A stretch of 64,000 nt of DNA from Tabrizicola piscis (GTDB lineage: Bacteria; Pseudomonadota; Alphaproteobacteria; Rhodobacterales; Rhodobacteraceae). The DNA lies in assembly GCF_003940805.1 (NCBI RefSeq), contig NZ_CP034328.1, positions 1,904,001 to 1,968,000 of the forward strand, in the 5' to 3' direction. Position numbers and translations under genes: made by a program. Below the pieces are notes generated by a model that made no database searches, had not been told where the DNA came from, and saw only the letters and a list, made by a program, of their open reading frames with translations. Within the stretch, counting starts at the first letter, position 1. The number at the start of each line of letters is the position of its first letter. Below, one piece after another: positions 8,133-16,399 of the stretch.

Positions 8133-9356
8133 ATGGCCGAAGGTGTGACAGCACGGGCGACGGCGGTGGCGATCCTTGACGGGATTCTGGGCGAAGGGCG
8201 GATGCTGTCGGAGTTTTCCGGCCCGGACCTTGCCCCTGCGGACCGCGCGCGCGCCTTGCGGCTGGCGGGATCGGTGCTGCGGCATCTGGAGCCTGCGGAC
8301 AAGCTTCTGGAGCGGCATCTGCGCAAATCCCCGCCCCTGACGGTGCGCAATGTGCTGCGGCTGGCGGTGGTCGAGGTGGCGCAGGGTGCCCCTGCGCATG
8401 GCGTGGTCAATGCCGCAGTCGACATCGTGCGCAGCGGCAAACGGACGGCGCATCTGGCGGGGTTGGTCAACGCGGTCCTGCGCGCCTTGACGGACGTGGC
8501 ACCGCTGCCACCACAAAAGCTGCCGCGCTGGATGCGGCAGCCGATGGTCCACGCCTATGGCCGTGACGCGGTGACGGCGATCGAGGCGGTGCAGGCGGCC
8601 GAGCCGCCGCTGGACCTTAGCTTGCGTGCCGGGTTCGAGGCGCCAGAGGGTGAGGTGCTGCCGACCGGAAGCCTGCGGCTGGCGACGCCGGGGCAGGTGT
8701 CGGGCTTGCCAGGCTATGCCGCCGGGGGCTGGTGGGTGCAGGATGCCGCCGCCGCCCTGCCCGCGCGCCTGCTTGGGACGCAGCCCGGCGAGCGGGTGCT
8801 GGACCTGTGCGCGGCACCGGGGGGCAAGACGCTGCAGATGGCTGCCGCCGGGGCGGATGTGACGGCGGTGGACATCTCCGGCCCCCGGATGGCGCGGGTT
8901 GAGGCCAACCTTGCGCGCACTGGCCTGGCAGCACATCTGGTGGTCGCCGATGCGCTGATCTGGGAGCCGGACGCGCCATTTGACGCGATCCTGCTGGATG
9001 CGCCCTGTTCGGCGACCGGGACAGTGCGGCGGCATCCGGACCTGCCGTTTGTGAAGGACGGATCAGAGGTGGCGGGGCTGGTGGAGTTGCAGGCGCGGCT
9101 GCTGGACCGTGCCCTTGGCTGGCTGAAACCGGGGGGGCGGCTGGTGTTTGCCACCTGCTCGCTTCTGCCGGACGAGGGCGAGGGGCAGTTGGCGGCGGCG
9201 CTGGCGCGGCATCCGGGGCTGGCGGTGGAGCGGGTGGAAATGGCGGGGGTCGAGGCGGATTGGTGGACGGAGGCAGGGGGGCTGCGGTTGCGGCCGGATT
9301 ACTGGGCGGACCGGGGTGGGATGGACGGGTTCTTCATGGCGCTGATCCGGGCCTGA
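8133..9356 (+). CDS. rsmB: RsmB-type rRNA/tRNA cytosine-C5 methyltransferase
   Basis: A 407-residue RsmB/Sun-family enzyme that methylates C5 of a cytosine in 16S rRNA using S-adenosylmethionine. The first 130 residues form a NusB-like RNA-binding domain (AVAILDGIL, HGVVNAAVDIVR). The Rossmann methyltransferase domain has the SAM loop VLDLCAAPGGKT (about 225-236), motif IV LLDAPCSATG (about 287-296) and motif VI FATCSLLPDEGE (about 337-348), giving both catalytic cysteines. The start is ATG 8133 with AAGGGG six bases upstream. Exact target base is inferred from family. Confidence 0.9.
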   Translation: MAEGVTARATAVAILDGILGEGRMLSEFSGPDLAPADRARALRLAGSVLRHLEPADKLLERHLRKSPPLTVRNVLRLAVVEVAQGAPAHGVVNAAVDIVRSGKRTAHLAGLVNAVLRALTDVAPLPPQKLPRWMRQPMVHAYGRDAVTAIEAVQAAEPPLDLSLRAGFEAPEGEVLPTGSLRLATPGQVSGLPGYAAGGWWVQDAAAALPARLLGTQPGERVLDLCAAPGGKTLQMAAAGADVTAVDISGPRMARVEANLARTGLAAHLVVADALIWEPDAPFDAILLDAPCSATGTVRRHPDLPFVKDGSEVAGLVELQARLLDRALGWLKPGGRLVFATCSLLPDEGEGQLAAALARHPGLAVERVEMAGVEADWWTEAGGLRLRPDYWADRGGMDGFFMALIRA

Positions 9357-9373
9357 TCGCCCTTGGCCGACCG

Positions 9374-9425
9374 CCGGGGGTTTCACACCCCCGGACCCCG
9401 TGGGATATTTGGGCCAATATGAAAG
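9374..9425 (+). repeat. Dispersed intergenic repeat: hairpin plus GGGATATTTG core
   Basis: Perfect 8-bp stem (CCGGGGGT, loop TTCAC, ACCCCCGG; 9374-9394), then ACCCCGTGGGATATTTGG and a purine-rich tail. Same plan and same loop as the copy at 4400. It lies between convergent rsmB and the SDR gene. Confidence 0.75.
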
Positions 9426-9443
9426 CGAAGCGGGCTAGGATCT

Positions 9444-10184
9444 TTACGGCTTTGGCGGGAAGATCCGGTAGTAAAGCGCGTCGGGCAGGAAGTTGCCGCC
9501 GCGGAACAGCCAGCTGAAGGCCGTGGGGAAGCTGATCTTGAAGCGGCCCGATTGCATGTGGCGGAACATGATGTCAGCGGCGGCTTCCGGGTCCATGATG
9601 AAGGGCATGGTGAAATCGTTCTTCGCGGTCAGCCGCGTGCGGATGAAGCCGGGGTTGGCCAGCTGCACGGCGATGCCGGTCTTGCGCAGGTCGGCGTAAA
9701 GCGATTCCGCCAAGACCATCGTCCCGGCCTTTGACGCGGCGTAGCCGATGGCGCCGGGCAAACCCCGGAACCCGGACAGCGAGCCGGTGATCACGACGTG
9801 ACCCCGGCCTTTGGCAACCATGCCGGGCAGCGCCGCCCCTACGGCACGGATGCAGCCGGTGAAGTTGACATTCGCCATCGCCTCGGCCGCCTTGGCGTCC
9901 CAGTCCTGGGCGCGCATCGGCCAGTAGACCCCGGCGAGGAAGACCATGCCATCAAGATCACCCAGTTGGGCGGCGGCGGCGTACACGCTTTCGGTGGAGG
10001 CCACGTCCACGACGAGCGCGGTCGCCTTACCCGGCAGGCTGGCGACCGCCTTTGCCAGCGCATCCTGATTGCGGGCGGAGAGGATCAGATCAGCCCCGGC
10101 GGCGCTGAGCTTCTGGGCCAGTGCAAGGCCCAGACCTTCGGAGGCGCCGACGAGCCAATAGCGTTTTCCGGAAAAATCCCTCAT
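9444..10184 (-). CDS. SDR oxidoreductase of the RpoE-ChrR target operon (RSP1087-like)
   Basis: A 246-residue short-chain dehydrogenase/reductase. It shows the NAD(P) loop VGASEGLGLA (about 13-22), the catalytic Ser in TGSLSG and the YxxxK motif in GYAASKAG. It is the last of five leftward genes matching, in order, RSP1091 to RSP1087 of Rhodobacter sphaeroides, whose expression rises in singlet oxygen through RpoE. Its ATG overlaps the stop of the DUF3833 gene. The substrate is unknown; a lipid-linked carbonyl is a reasonable guess from context. Confidence 0.8.
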   Translation of the reverse strand: MRDFSGKRYWLVGASEGLGLALAQKLSAAGADLILSARNQDALAKAVASLPGKATALVVDVASTESVYAAAAQLGDLDGMVFLAGVYWPMRAQDWDAKAAEAMANVNFTGCIRAVGAALPGMVAKGRGHVVITGSLSGFRGLPGAIGYAASKAGTMVLAESLYADLRKTGIAVQLANPGFIRTRLTAKNDFTMPFIMDPEAAADIMFRHMQSGRFKISFPTAFSWLFRGGNFLPDALYYRIFPPKP

Positions 10185-10762
10185 TCGGCGGGGGTCATGT
10201 CGGCGGCTGGGACGCGGCGCATGGTGGCGACCAGTTCGGCCACCTTGATCCCGAACTTGCGAAACTGCGAGCGGTTCATGATGGTGCCGTTTTCCATCAG
10301 ATACATCCAGTCCACCACATCCAGCACATGGCCCCCCGCCTCGGGCGTGAGGCGGATGCGGTAACGCAGGACGACGCCGGGGCCTTCGACCCGGCCATGG
10401 CCAAGGCCCACAACATCGGCGGCCGTGGCGGTGATGTCGCCGGTGTTGGCCACGGCCAGCGTCCAGGCGCGGTTCTGGACGGAACCGCTGTCATAGCGGA
10501 ACACTTCGCTGAGCGTGCCGATGTTGCCTTCCCACTTGCCATCCATGTCCGCGACGAAGCGCGAGGCGACGCGGCCCATCGGACCGAAGATCATGCCTTC
10601 GCACTGGATCGGGCCGGAGAGATGCTGGCGCAGGTCGAACTGGGGGCCGAGGCCGGAATAGTCCGACGGGGACTGCGCCTGGAACGAAGCGTAGCGGCTG
10701 CGAAGGGCCAGCAGCGTGAGGATGATCACGGCGCCGAGGAGGGCAGAGAGGATCGGGGTCAC
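10181..10762 (-). CDS. DUF3833 family membrane-anchored protein (RSP1088-like)
   Basis: A 193-residue DUF3833 protein. It begins with one hydrophobic segment (ILSALLGAVIILTLLALR), consistent with an inner-membrane anchor, and the rest reads as a beta-rich lipocalin-like domain (GPQFDLRQHLSGPIQCEGMI, GRVASRFVADMDG, HVLDVVDWMYLMENG). The start is GTG 10762, which overlaps the MFS stop as GTGA and has AAGGAAG upstream. The longer open frame upstream is rejected. Fourth gene of the RpoE-ChrR target operon; molecular role unknown. Confidence 0.75.
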   Translation of the reverse strand: MTPILSALLGAVIILTLLALRSRYASFQAQSPSDYSGLGPQFDLRQHLSGPIQCEGMIFGPMGRVASRFVADMDGKWEGNIGTLSEVFRYDSGSVQNRAWTLAVANTGDITATAADVVGLGHGRVEGPGVVLRYRIRLTPEAGGHVLDVVDWMYLMENGTIMNRSQFRKFGIKVAELVATMRRVPAADMTPAE

Positions 10763-12015
10763 GTCAGGGCTTCCTTCGTAGGGGCAGGGTCGGACAGCGG
10801 GGTAAAGGCAAGCAGCAGGATTGCCGTTACCTTCAATACGCAAGGAAGCGCTGCATAGATCAAAGTAAGGGTGCGCAGGGCGGATTCGCTGTTGTCCGGT
10901 CCGGGGCGGAACCCCGCAAGGTCCAGCGCAGGAAGCAGCGTGGCTGCCGCAAAGGCCAGCGAGAGCTTGGACACGAAGGACCACAGGCCGAAGGCCGCGG
11001 CTTCGCGCGTGCCAAGCTGGGCAAGGCGTTGGGCGAAGATCGCGGGCAGCAGCGTGAGGTCAGCCCCGAGCGCCGCACCCGAGGCGGCGCAGATCAGGGC
11101 GAAGGCGATCCCGTCGCCGGTGCCAAGGGTGAAGGTCCAGAGGAAGGCGAGGATCGCAAGGGCCATCGCTGACAGAAGGACGGGGCGGGGGCCGTGGCGG
11201 CGGGCAAGGATGCTCCACACCGGGGTGGAGAGAGCCGCGGCGAGGAAGAACAGCAGAAGGAGCGGGCCTTCCCAGCCCGGCAAACCCAGGCGGCTTTCGA
11301 CGAAGAACAGGAACAGGGTCGAGGTGACAGCAACCGGGGTGGCGTTCAGGAGGGCGATGAGCAACAGGCGGCGGGCAAGGCGGTCGGCCAGAACGGGACG
11401 GAACAGGGCAAAGGGGCTTGGCGTGGGTTCGGCGGCGTGGCCCTGCCACTGGTGGTGCATGGCGAAGGTGGCGACCAGTGCCAGAGCGGCGAACAGGACG
11501 GCGAAGGCGGTGAAGGGGCTGTCGGTCGCGGCGGCCAGCGCCACGGGGGCGACAGCGGCCATGCAGACGCCCAAGAGCGAGCCGCCTTCGCGCCAACCGG
11601 CAAGGCGAATGTGACCGCCAGGGCCAAGGGTTTCGGCCCGGGCCACGCCTTCGGCGTAAAAGCAGATGGTCAGGAAGGAAAACGCGCTGAAGAGCCCCGT
11701 GAGGCACAGCGCGAACCACCAAAGCGCCGGGATGGGTGGGGTTACCGCGAACAGGGCGGCCATCGACACCACCAGAAGCCCCACGGCAAGGGCCACGCCA
11801 AGGCGGCGGCGGGGGCGGGTCGCCTCGGCCAGCCAGCCGAGCGCGGGGTCTTGGACCACGTCGATCAGGCGCAGGGCGGCAAGAACGAAGCCCATGGAGG
11901 CGAGCGACACACCGTAACTGTCAACGTAGAACTTTGGCGCGTGGATATAGATCGGCAGGCCGGCCGTGGCGATCAGGGCGGCAAAAAGCGACCAGGCATA
12001 GAGGCGGCTGGTCAT
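10759..12015 (-). CDS. MFS transporter of the RpoE-ChrR target operon (RSP1089-like)
   Basis: A 418-residue major facilitator with about twelve hydrophobic segments, resembling the glycoside-pentoside-hexuronide cation symporter branch (ALRLIDVVQDPALGWLAEATRPRRR after the second segment). It starts at ATG 12015 (MTSRLYAWS). The substrate is unknown; export or flipping of an oxidised lipid product would suit the operon, but this is inference. It is coupled to the DUF3833 gene by a GTGA overlap, but separated from the upstream DUF1365 gene by 169 bases holding a dispersed repeat. Confidence 0.8.
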   Translation of the reverse strand: MTSRLYAWSLFAALIATAGLPIYIHAPKFYVDSYGVSLASMGFVLAALRLIDVVQDPALGWLAEATRPRRRLGVALAVGLLVVSMAALFAVTPPIPALWWFALCLTGLFSAFSFLTICFYAEGVARAETLGPGGHIRLAGWREGGSLLGVCMAAVAPVALAAATDSPFTAFAVLFAALALVATFAMHHQWQGHAAEPTPSPFALFRPVLADRLARRLLLIALLNATPVAVTSTLFLFFVESRLGLPGWEGPLLLLFFLAAALSTPVWSILARRHGPRPVLLSAMALAILAFLWTFTLGTGDGIAFALICAASGAALGADLTLLPAIFAQRLAQLGTREAAAFGLWSFVSKLSLAFAAATLLPALDLAGFRPGPDNSESALRTLTLIYAALPCVLKVTAILLLAFTPLSDPAPTKEALT

Positions 12016-12061
12016 GGCCGGCACGGGCTGCTGTTGCGTGTGCGGGGGCGGGTGTTGAATT

Positions 12062-12162
12062 GAGCGCGTTCCGCGCAAGCCTTTTTCCTCGCCTCTGCGC
12101 GCAGGCGCGCAACCGGCTTGGGCGAAGGGCCTTCGGCGAGGATATTTGGGCAGAAAGGAAAG
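12062..12162 (+). repeat. Dispersed intergenic repeat, long form
   Basis: About 100 bases in the DUF1365-MFS gap. It opens GAGCGCGTTCCGCGCAAGCC, continues CTCGCCTCTGCGCGCAGG and ends in GAGGATATTTGGGCAGAAAG. The copy at 20804 matches over almost the whole length, and 55337 and 46773 (minus strand) are further relatives. Confidence 0.75.
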
Positions 12163-12184
12163 GGTAAAAGTCTGGGGGGCGCGG

Positions 12185-12931
12185 TCATCGCGAGATGTCT
12201 TCGCCGGGGGGCGTGGGGCGGGAATTGAACTTCACCCGCTTCAGCGCCAGTTTCAGGGCCTGCCAATGGATCAGCGCCAGGACCCGGCGCGAACCGAACG
12301 GGCGGCGGAGGGCGGAGGCGAGGATGCCGCGGTTGGTCAGGGGTTCGCGGAGGCCGATCAGATTGGTGAACAGGCCACCGTCAGCCGTGGTATAGTCGAT
12401 CCAGATTCCGATGCGGTCAGGGCGGATGTCGAAGCGGAAGTCGTAGGTTCCGGCAACGGGCTGAAACGGCGAGACGTGGAAGATCTTTTGCGCGCGGATC
12501 GTATCTTCACGCGTGATCGGGGCGCGGTCGTCGCGGTGGCACAGGTAGGAATGCCGGTCGCCATAGGTATTGGACACTTCGGCAATCACGGCGCGCAAGT
12601 GGCCGAGGGGATCATAGGCGAGCCAGAAGCTGACCGGGTTGAACACATGGCCCAGCAGCCGGGGTTGAGCGAGAAGCAGCACGCGGTCGGTCGGCAGGCC
12701 GTTTTCAGACAGCACCTGCCGTGCCCATTGCGCGCCCCTGCCCTGCCCCGGCGCACCGCCATGGTCGCTGTCCTGCAGGGACATGAGGTTGCCAGTGTTG
12801 CGGGAAAACAGGCGCGGACCTTGCGCTTTCTCAGGGTCGAGAAGGATGTAATCCACCGTGTAGCGAAAGGCGTTGCGGACCGGGCCCTTGCGGCCATGAA
12901 ACGTTTCGGCCCGGATCCGCTGAACCTGCAT
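12185..12931 (-). CDS. DUF1365 family protein (RSP1090-like)
   Basis: A 248-residue DUF1365 protein. Visible family features are RKGPVRNAFRYTVDYILLD, LLAQPRLLGHVFNPVSFWLAYD and VSNTYGDRHSYLC. DUF1365 genes are almost always next to a FAD-dependent amine-oxidase-like gene and often to a cyclopropane synthase-like gene, and are linked to fatty-acid modification. In R. sphaeroides this locus is part of the RpoE response to singlet oxygen. Start is ATG 12931, overlapping the FAD gene stop (GTGATG; a GTG at 12934 is possible). Biochemical activity not established from sequence. Confidence 0.85.
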   Translation of the reverse strand: MQVQRIRAETFHGRKGPVRNAFRYTVDYILLDPEKAQGPRLFSRNTGNLMSLQDSDHGGAPGQGRGAQWARQVLSENGLPTDRVLLLAQPRLLGHVFNPVSFWLAYDPLGHLRAVIAEVSNTYGDRHSYLCHRDDRAPITREDTIRAQKIFHVSPFQPVAGTYDFRFDIRPDRIGIWIDYTTADGGLFTNLIGLREPLTNRGILASALRRPFGSRRVLALIHWQALKLALKRVKFNSRPTPPGEDISR

Positions 12932-14226
12932 CACGCGGCCAGCCTTGCCATCCGGCGTTCGGCCATTGCCGTGACCACATCCACCGCAGAGGCGAAGCCA
13001 TCTTCATGGAACCCGTTGCGCATCCATGCGCCGCAGAACCAGGTGTTCTGGCGGCCATTGCTGGCGCGGATGGCGTGCTGCGCCTCCAATGCGGCGACGT
13101 CGAAGACCGGGTGATCGAAGGTGTTCACATCATGGATCAACTCGTCCCGGATCGGGCGCGCGGTGTTCAGGGTGACAAAGAGCGGGTCATCCTGCGGGAT
13201 CGGCTGCAGCGAGTTCATCCAGTAGGTGAGGTCAATCCTGGCCCCTGCCCCGCTCTTGGGTTCGACATAGGACCAGCTTGACCAGACCTTGCGCGACTTG
13301 GGCATGAGGGAAGCGTCGGAATGCAGGACGGCTTCGTTCGGCTGATAGCGGATGGCGGCAAGATTTGCGGCCTCCTGCGGCGTGGCGTCGCTGAGCATCC
13401 GCAGGGATTGATCGGAATGGGTGGCAAAGACGACGTCATCGAACAGCTCCCACTCATCCCCGACAGCGCGGACGAGGGCGGACCCTGCCTCACGCCGGAC
13501 GGCGGCGATGGGGGTGGCGGTGCGGATATCGACGCCTTGCGACAAGAGGGCCGATTGCAGGCGGCGGACGTATTCGATCGACCCGCCCTTGACCGTGTAC
13601 CACTGGTGCTGGCCGTCGAAATCCAGAAGCGCGTGGTTGCGGAAGAAGCGCACCAGCGCCTGCGCGGGAAAGTCGAGGATGCCGGAGGTGGGGGTCGACC
13701 AGATCGCGCCGGAAAACGGGGTGATGTAGTGATCGCGGAACCAGGCCCCGGTGCCCAAGCGGGCCAAGAGGTCGCGGATCGTCATGGTGGGGTCTGACGC
13801 CACAGCCTCGGCGTTGCGGTTGAAGTGCATGATGTCGCCCAGCATTCGCAGGAAGCGCGGGTCAAGCGCGTTGCGGCGCTGCGCGAAGATCGCATCGACC
13901 GAGGCGAGGCCATATTCCAGCCGCCCGCCCTTGATGGAGGCCCCAAAGCTCATGCTGCTTTCCACGGTGGGGACGGCAAGCTTTTCAAACAGCTTAATCA
14001 GATGCGGATAGTTTACGTTGTTATAGACGATGAACCCCGTATCGACAGGCTGATCCTTGCGCTTGCCCGCAATCACGGTGCGGGCGTGGCCGCCAAGGCG
14101 CGGATCAGCCTCATAAAGTACGACGGCATGAGTGTCGGCCAGAAGATGCGCGGCGGCCATGCCGGAAATCCCCCCTCCGATAACAGCGACGCGGCGGCGG
14201 GCAGAACCCAAGGTCTCGAACGGCAT
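12931..14226 (-). CDS. FAD/NAD(P)-binding amine oxidase-like protein (RSP1091-like)
   Basis: A 431-residue flavoprotein. The dinucleotide fold RVAVIGGGISGMAAAHLL (about 12-29) is followed by YEADPRLGGHARTV. The downstream segments GFIVYNNVNYPHLIKLF and TPTSGILDFPAQALVRFF are those of the family paired with DUF1365. The R. sphaeroides locus has been tied to singlet-oxygen defence and to furan fatty-acid formation; I do not assign the exact step to this gene. It is first in its operon, 5' AAGGAAG ribosome site, with a TGATCC-N18-TAAGG promoter about 31 bases upstream. Confidence 0.85.
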   Translation of the reverse strand: MPFETLGSARRRVAVIGGGISGMAAAHLLADTHAVVLYEADPRLGGHARTVIAGKRKDQPVDTGFIVYNNVNYPHLIKLFEKLAVPTVESSMSFGASIKGGRLEYGLASVDAIFAQRRNALDPRFLRMLGDIMHFNRNAEAVASDPTMTIRDLLARLGTGAWFRDHYITPFSGAIWSTPTSGILDFPAQALVRFFRNHALLDFDGQHQWYTVKGGSIEYVRRLQSALLSQGVDIRTATPIAAVRREAGSALVRAVGDEWELFDDVVFATHSDQSLRMLSDATPQEAANLAAIRYQPNEAVLHSDASLMPKSRKVWSSWSYVEPKSGAGARIDLTYWMNSLQPIPQDDPLFVTLNTARPIRDELIHDVNTFDHPVFDVAALEAQHAIRASNGRQNTWFCGAWMRNGFHEDGFASAVDVVTAMAERRMARLAA

Positions 14227-14256
14227 TCAGGCAAACTTCCTTAAGGGCTTTGATTG

Positions 14257-14285
14257 CCTTACGCGGCGAACACCCGGTCGGATCA
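14257..14285 (-). promoter_or_regulatory. RpoE(ChrR)-type promoter of the FAD-DUF1365-MFS-DUF3833-SDR genes
   Basis: On the minus strand TGATCC (14285-14280), exactly 18 bases and TAAGG (14261-14257) match the known R. sphaeroides RpoE consensus TGATCC-N18-TAAGA. It lies about 31 bases before the FAD gene. Confidence 0.8.
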
Positions 14286-14305
14286 CAGTGACCGCGGGAA
14301 AAGGC

Positions 14306-14341
14306 ACTGTCAAATGAAGTTGACAGTCCGCCCTTGACAGT
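14306..14341. promoter_or_regulatory. Perfect dyad resembling a PpsR/CrtJ box, plus an extra half-site
   Basis: ACTGTCAA (14306-14313), six bases, TTGACAGT (14320-14327) is a perfect 8-bp inverted repeat. It contains TGTC-N10-GACA (14308-14325), the form of the PpsR/CrtJ photosynthesis repressor site. A second TTGACAGT lies at 14334-14341. It sits between the two divergent RpoE-type promoters. Confidence 0.5.
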
Positions 14342-14373
14342 TTTCCGGACTGAACCAAATCGGTTTCCAAGAC

Positions 14374-14402
14374 TGATCCGCTGGGCAGCGTGGTGCGTAA
14401 AT
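14374..14402 (+). promoter_or_regulatory. RpoE(ChrR)-type autoregulatory promoter of rpoE-chrR
   Basis: TGATCC (14374-14379), exactly 18 bases and TAAAT (14398-14402). Same -35 and spacing as the divergent promoter. It predicts a leader of about 105 bases to the GTG start of rpoE. Confidence 0.7.
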
Positions 14403-14512
14403 GTTCCATGATGCTTGACGCCACCAGACCGGTTAAGACGGAGCGATCCGGCCCGCTGCAACCAGGTGTTGTGGCCGCCGGGAACGGGTTGCCCGGCAGG
14501 AAGGACCGACTG

Positions 14513-15058
14513 GTGTCGAAGGCGGATGATGGAACGGATTGGGCGGGCCTGCTTATTCAGGTGCGCGACCGTCAGGACAGGGCGGCCTTTGCGGCGCTCT
14601 TTCGCCATTTCGCCCCCCGGGTGAAGGCGTTCCTGATGAAGTCGGGCGCGGGGGCGGCGCTGGCCGAGGAATGTGCGCAGGATGTCATGGCGACGCTGTG
14701 GCAGAAGGCGCATCTGTTTGACCCCGCGCGGGCATCGGTGTCGACCTGGGTCTACACCATCGCGCGGAACAAGCGGATCGACGCGCTGCGGAAGGACCGC
14801 CGCGCCGAGCCGGAAGAACTGGACTGGGGGCCAGAGCCTGAACCCGATCAGGCCGAGGTGATGGAAGCCCAGCAAGATACCGAACGGTTGGGCCAAGCCT
14901 TGGCGCAACTGCCTGCAAAACAGCGTGCCTTGATCGAAAGGGCCTTCTACGGCGAATTGTCGCACAGCGAGATTGCTGCAGAAACCGGCCTACCCTTGGG
15001 AACGATCAAATCGCGCATCCGGCTGGCGCTGGACAAGTTGCGCCACCACATGACGTGA
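14513..15058 (+). CDS. rpoE: ECF sigma factor RpoE (ECF11, ChrR-controlled)
   Basis: A 181-residue group-4 sigma factor that directs RNA polymerase to singlet-oxygen response promoters when ChrR releases it. Region 2 is seen as FAALFRHFAPRVKAFLMKSGA and FDPARASVSTWVYTIARNKRIDALRK; region 4 as LSHSEIAAETGLPLGTIKSRIRLALDKLR. The linker DWGPEPEPDQAE is typical of this group. The start is GTG 14513, because AGGAAGGA (14499-14506) precedes it and the length then matches R. sphaeroides RpoE. ATGs at 14408 and 14411 would give a longer, possibly leaderless, form. Confidence 0.93.
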   Translation: MSKADDGTDWAGLLIQVRDRQDRAAFAALFRHFAPRVKAFLMKSGAGAALAEECAQDVMATLWQKAHLFDPARASVSTWVYTIARNKRIDALRKDRRAEPEELDWGPEPEPDQAEVMEAQQDTERLGQALAQLPAKQRALIERAFYGELSHSEIAAETGLPLGTIKSRIRLALDKLRHHMT

Positions 15059-15072
15059 AGGACTGGACTGAA

Positions 15073-15717
15073 ATGACGATACGCCACCATCTTTCGGACC
15101 CGCTGTTGATGGCCTACGCGGCCGGTCAGCTGCCCGAAGCCTTTAATCTGGTCGTGGCCACGCATGTGTCGCTTTGCGACGAGTGCCGGGCGCGACTGGG
15201 GGCCTTTGATGCGGTCGGCGGTGCCTTGATCGAAGAGATCGACGAGATTTCGATGGGCGAGGCGGCGCTTGAGGCAGCGCTGGCCCGGATCGAGGATTTG
15301 CCGCAGGCCACCAAGGCCGAACCCTTGAAGCCGGCGGGGATCTTCCCGGCGCCACTGGCCGACTATATCGGCGGTGATCTGAACGCGGTCCGCTGGCGGC
15401 GGATCGGGGGCGGGGTCAAGCAGGCGATCCTGCCGACCGGACCCGACGCTTCCGCCCGGTTGCTGTACATTCCGGCGGGAACGGCTGTTCCCGACCACGG
15501 TCACCGCGGGATGGAACTGACGCTGGTCCTGCAAGGCGCATTCGCCGATGACAACGCCCGCTTTGGCCGCGGCGACATCGAGATTGCCGATGAGGAACTG
15601 GAACACACGCCGGTTGCGCTGGCGGGGCAGGATTGCATCTGCCTTGCGGCCACGGACGCTCCGCTGCGGTTCCGGTCGATGCTGCCGCGTCTGGCGCAGC
15701 CGTTGTTCCGGATCTGA
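15073..15717 (+). CDS. chrR: Anti-sigma factor ChrR
   Basis: A 214-residue zinc-dependent anti-sigma factor that binds RpoE and lets go in singlet oxygen. Starting at ATG 15073 (MTIRHHLSDP), with GAAGGA upstream, the N-terminal zinc ligands fall at His6, His31, Cys35 and Cys38, exactly as in the characterised R. sphaeroides protein. The C-terminal cupin keeps its ligands (His142, His144, Glu148, His178) and the Cys188/Cys190 pair. A GTG at 15055 overlapping the rpoE stop is a less likely start. Follows rpoE directly and ends at a bidirectional hairpin. Confidence 0.95.
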   Translation: MTIRHHLSDPLLMAYAAGQLPEAFNLVVATHVSLCDECRARLGAFDAVGGALIEEIDEISMGEAALEAALARIEDLPQATKAEPLKPAGIFPAPLADYIGGDLNAVRWRRIGGGVKQAILPTGPDASARLLYIPAGTAVPDHGHRGMELTLVLQGAFADDNARFGRGDIEIADEELEHTPVALAGQDCICLAATDAPLRFRSMLPRLAQPLFRI

Positions 15718-15724
15718 CGGGATT

Positions 15725-15740
15725 CCGGGCTGAAGCCCGG
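15725..15740. terminator. Bidirectional hairpin between chrR and hutD
   Basis: CCGGGCT, GA, AGCCCGG: a perfect 7-bp stem lying in the 24 bases between the convergent chrR and hutD stops. Confidence 0.55.
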
Positions 15741-15741
15741 C

Positions 15742-16281
15742 CTAGGCTGCGGGCAAACCGTAAAACCTTGCCGCAAGAACGGGCCAGTCACCGGTCAGGG
15801 TGACTGGCCCGTTTGTCAGAACAAGGTCCTCCCGCGCCACAGGTTGCCCGTTCACCGTGACCGGCCCAAGCGCGTAGAGCGCCAGCAGGCCACCTTCGGG
15901 CAGGCTGTCGTTCTGGGCCAGGAACACCTCTGGCAGGGGCAGGCTGCGCGCGGTCATCACATTGAAATCGTCGGATTGCTGGCCGTTGGTTTCCGTCGCT
16001 GTCAGCGCCACGTCGCCGGGGAAGGCCACGGGGACCAAGGGTTCGCAGCGGAAGTCATGGCGATCGCCTGTCAGCCGAAACCCGGGGCCCGACAGGACTG
16101 TCAGGTTGCGCTCGATCCCCGGAAACAGTGAAAACGGCCCATCCTCGACCACGGATGCGCGGGAGAGGCGGGCGAGAAGCTGACCATCCCGTTCCATCTT
16201 CCAGAGTTCGACCGTGAAGCCACGGCCGTTCTTCCACGGCTGGCGGGTGTAATCGGCGGGGGTCAGGTGGCGCTGGGTCAT
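15742..16281 (-). CDS. HutD/Ves family protein
   Basis: A 179-residue cupin-like protein of the HutD/Ves family. Family marks are the opening YTRQPWKNGRGFTVEL, FSRLSRASV-like LSRASVVEDGPFSLFPGIERNLTVLSG, and DFNVMTAR. Members occur next to histidine utilisation genes and in E. coli as Ves, but their biochemical role is unsettled. The start is ATG 16281 (MTQRHLTPADY) after AAAGAG. No hut genes are adjacent; the only possibly related gene in the window is the distant N-formylglutamate amidohydrolase at 1018. Confidence 0.85.
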   Translation of the reverse strand: MTQRHLTPADYTRQPWKNGRGFTVELWKMERDGQLLARLSRASVVEDGPFSLFPGIERNLTVLSGPGFRLTGDRHDFRCEPLVPVAFPGDVALTATETNGQQSDDFNVMTARSLPLPEVFLAQNDSLPEGGLLALYALGPVTVNGQPVAREDLVLTNGPVTLTGDWPVLAARFYGLPAA

Positions 16282-16320
16282 ACGCTCTTTTTTGCGCGCC
16301 GCTTTGACAATGACAACCCG

Positions 16321-16394
16321 TCCCGGGCTTGACCCGGGACCTCCCGTTGCGGCCAGTTCGGCCGTTGGACGAGGCCCCGGATCAAGTCCGGGGC
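16321..16394. repeat. Inverted pair of REP-like palindromes
   Basis: TCCCGGGCTTGACCCGGGA (16321-16339) and GCCCCGG, ATCAAGT, CCGGGGC (16374-16394). The second is a variant of the first in the opposite orientation. Such CCGG..TTGA..CCGG palindromes are common intergenic repeats in alphaproteobacteria. They fill the gap between hutD and rmuC. Confidence 0.7.
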
Positions 16395-16399
16395 GGGGT

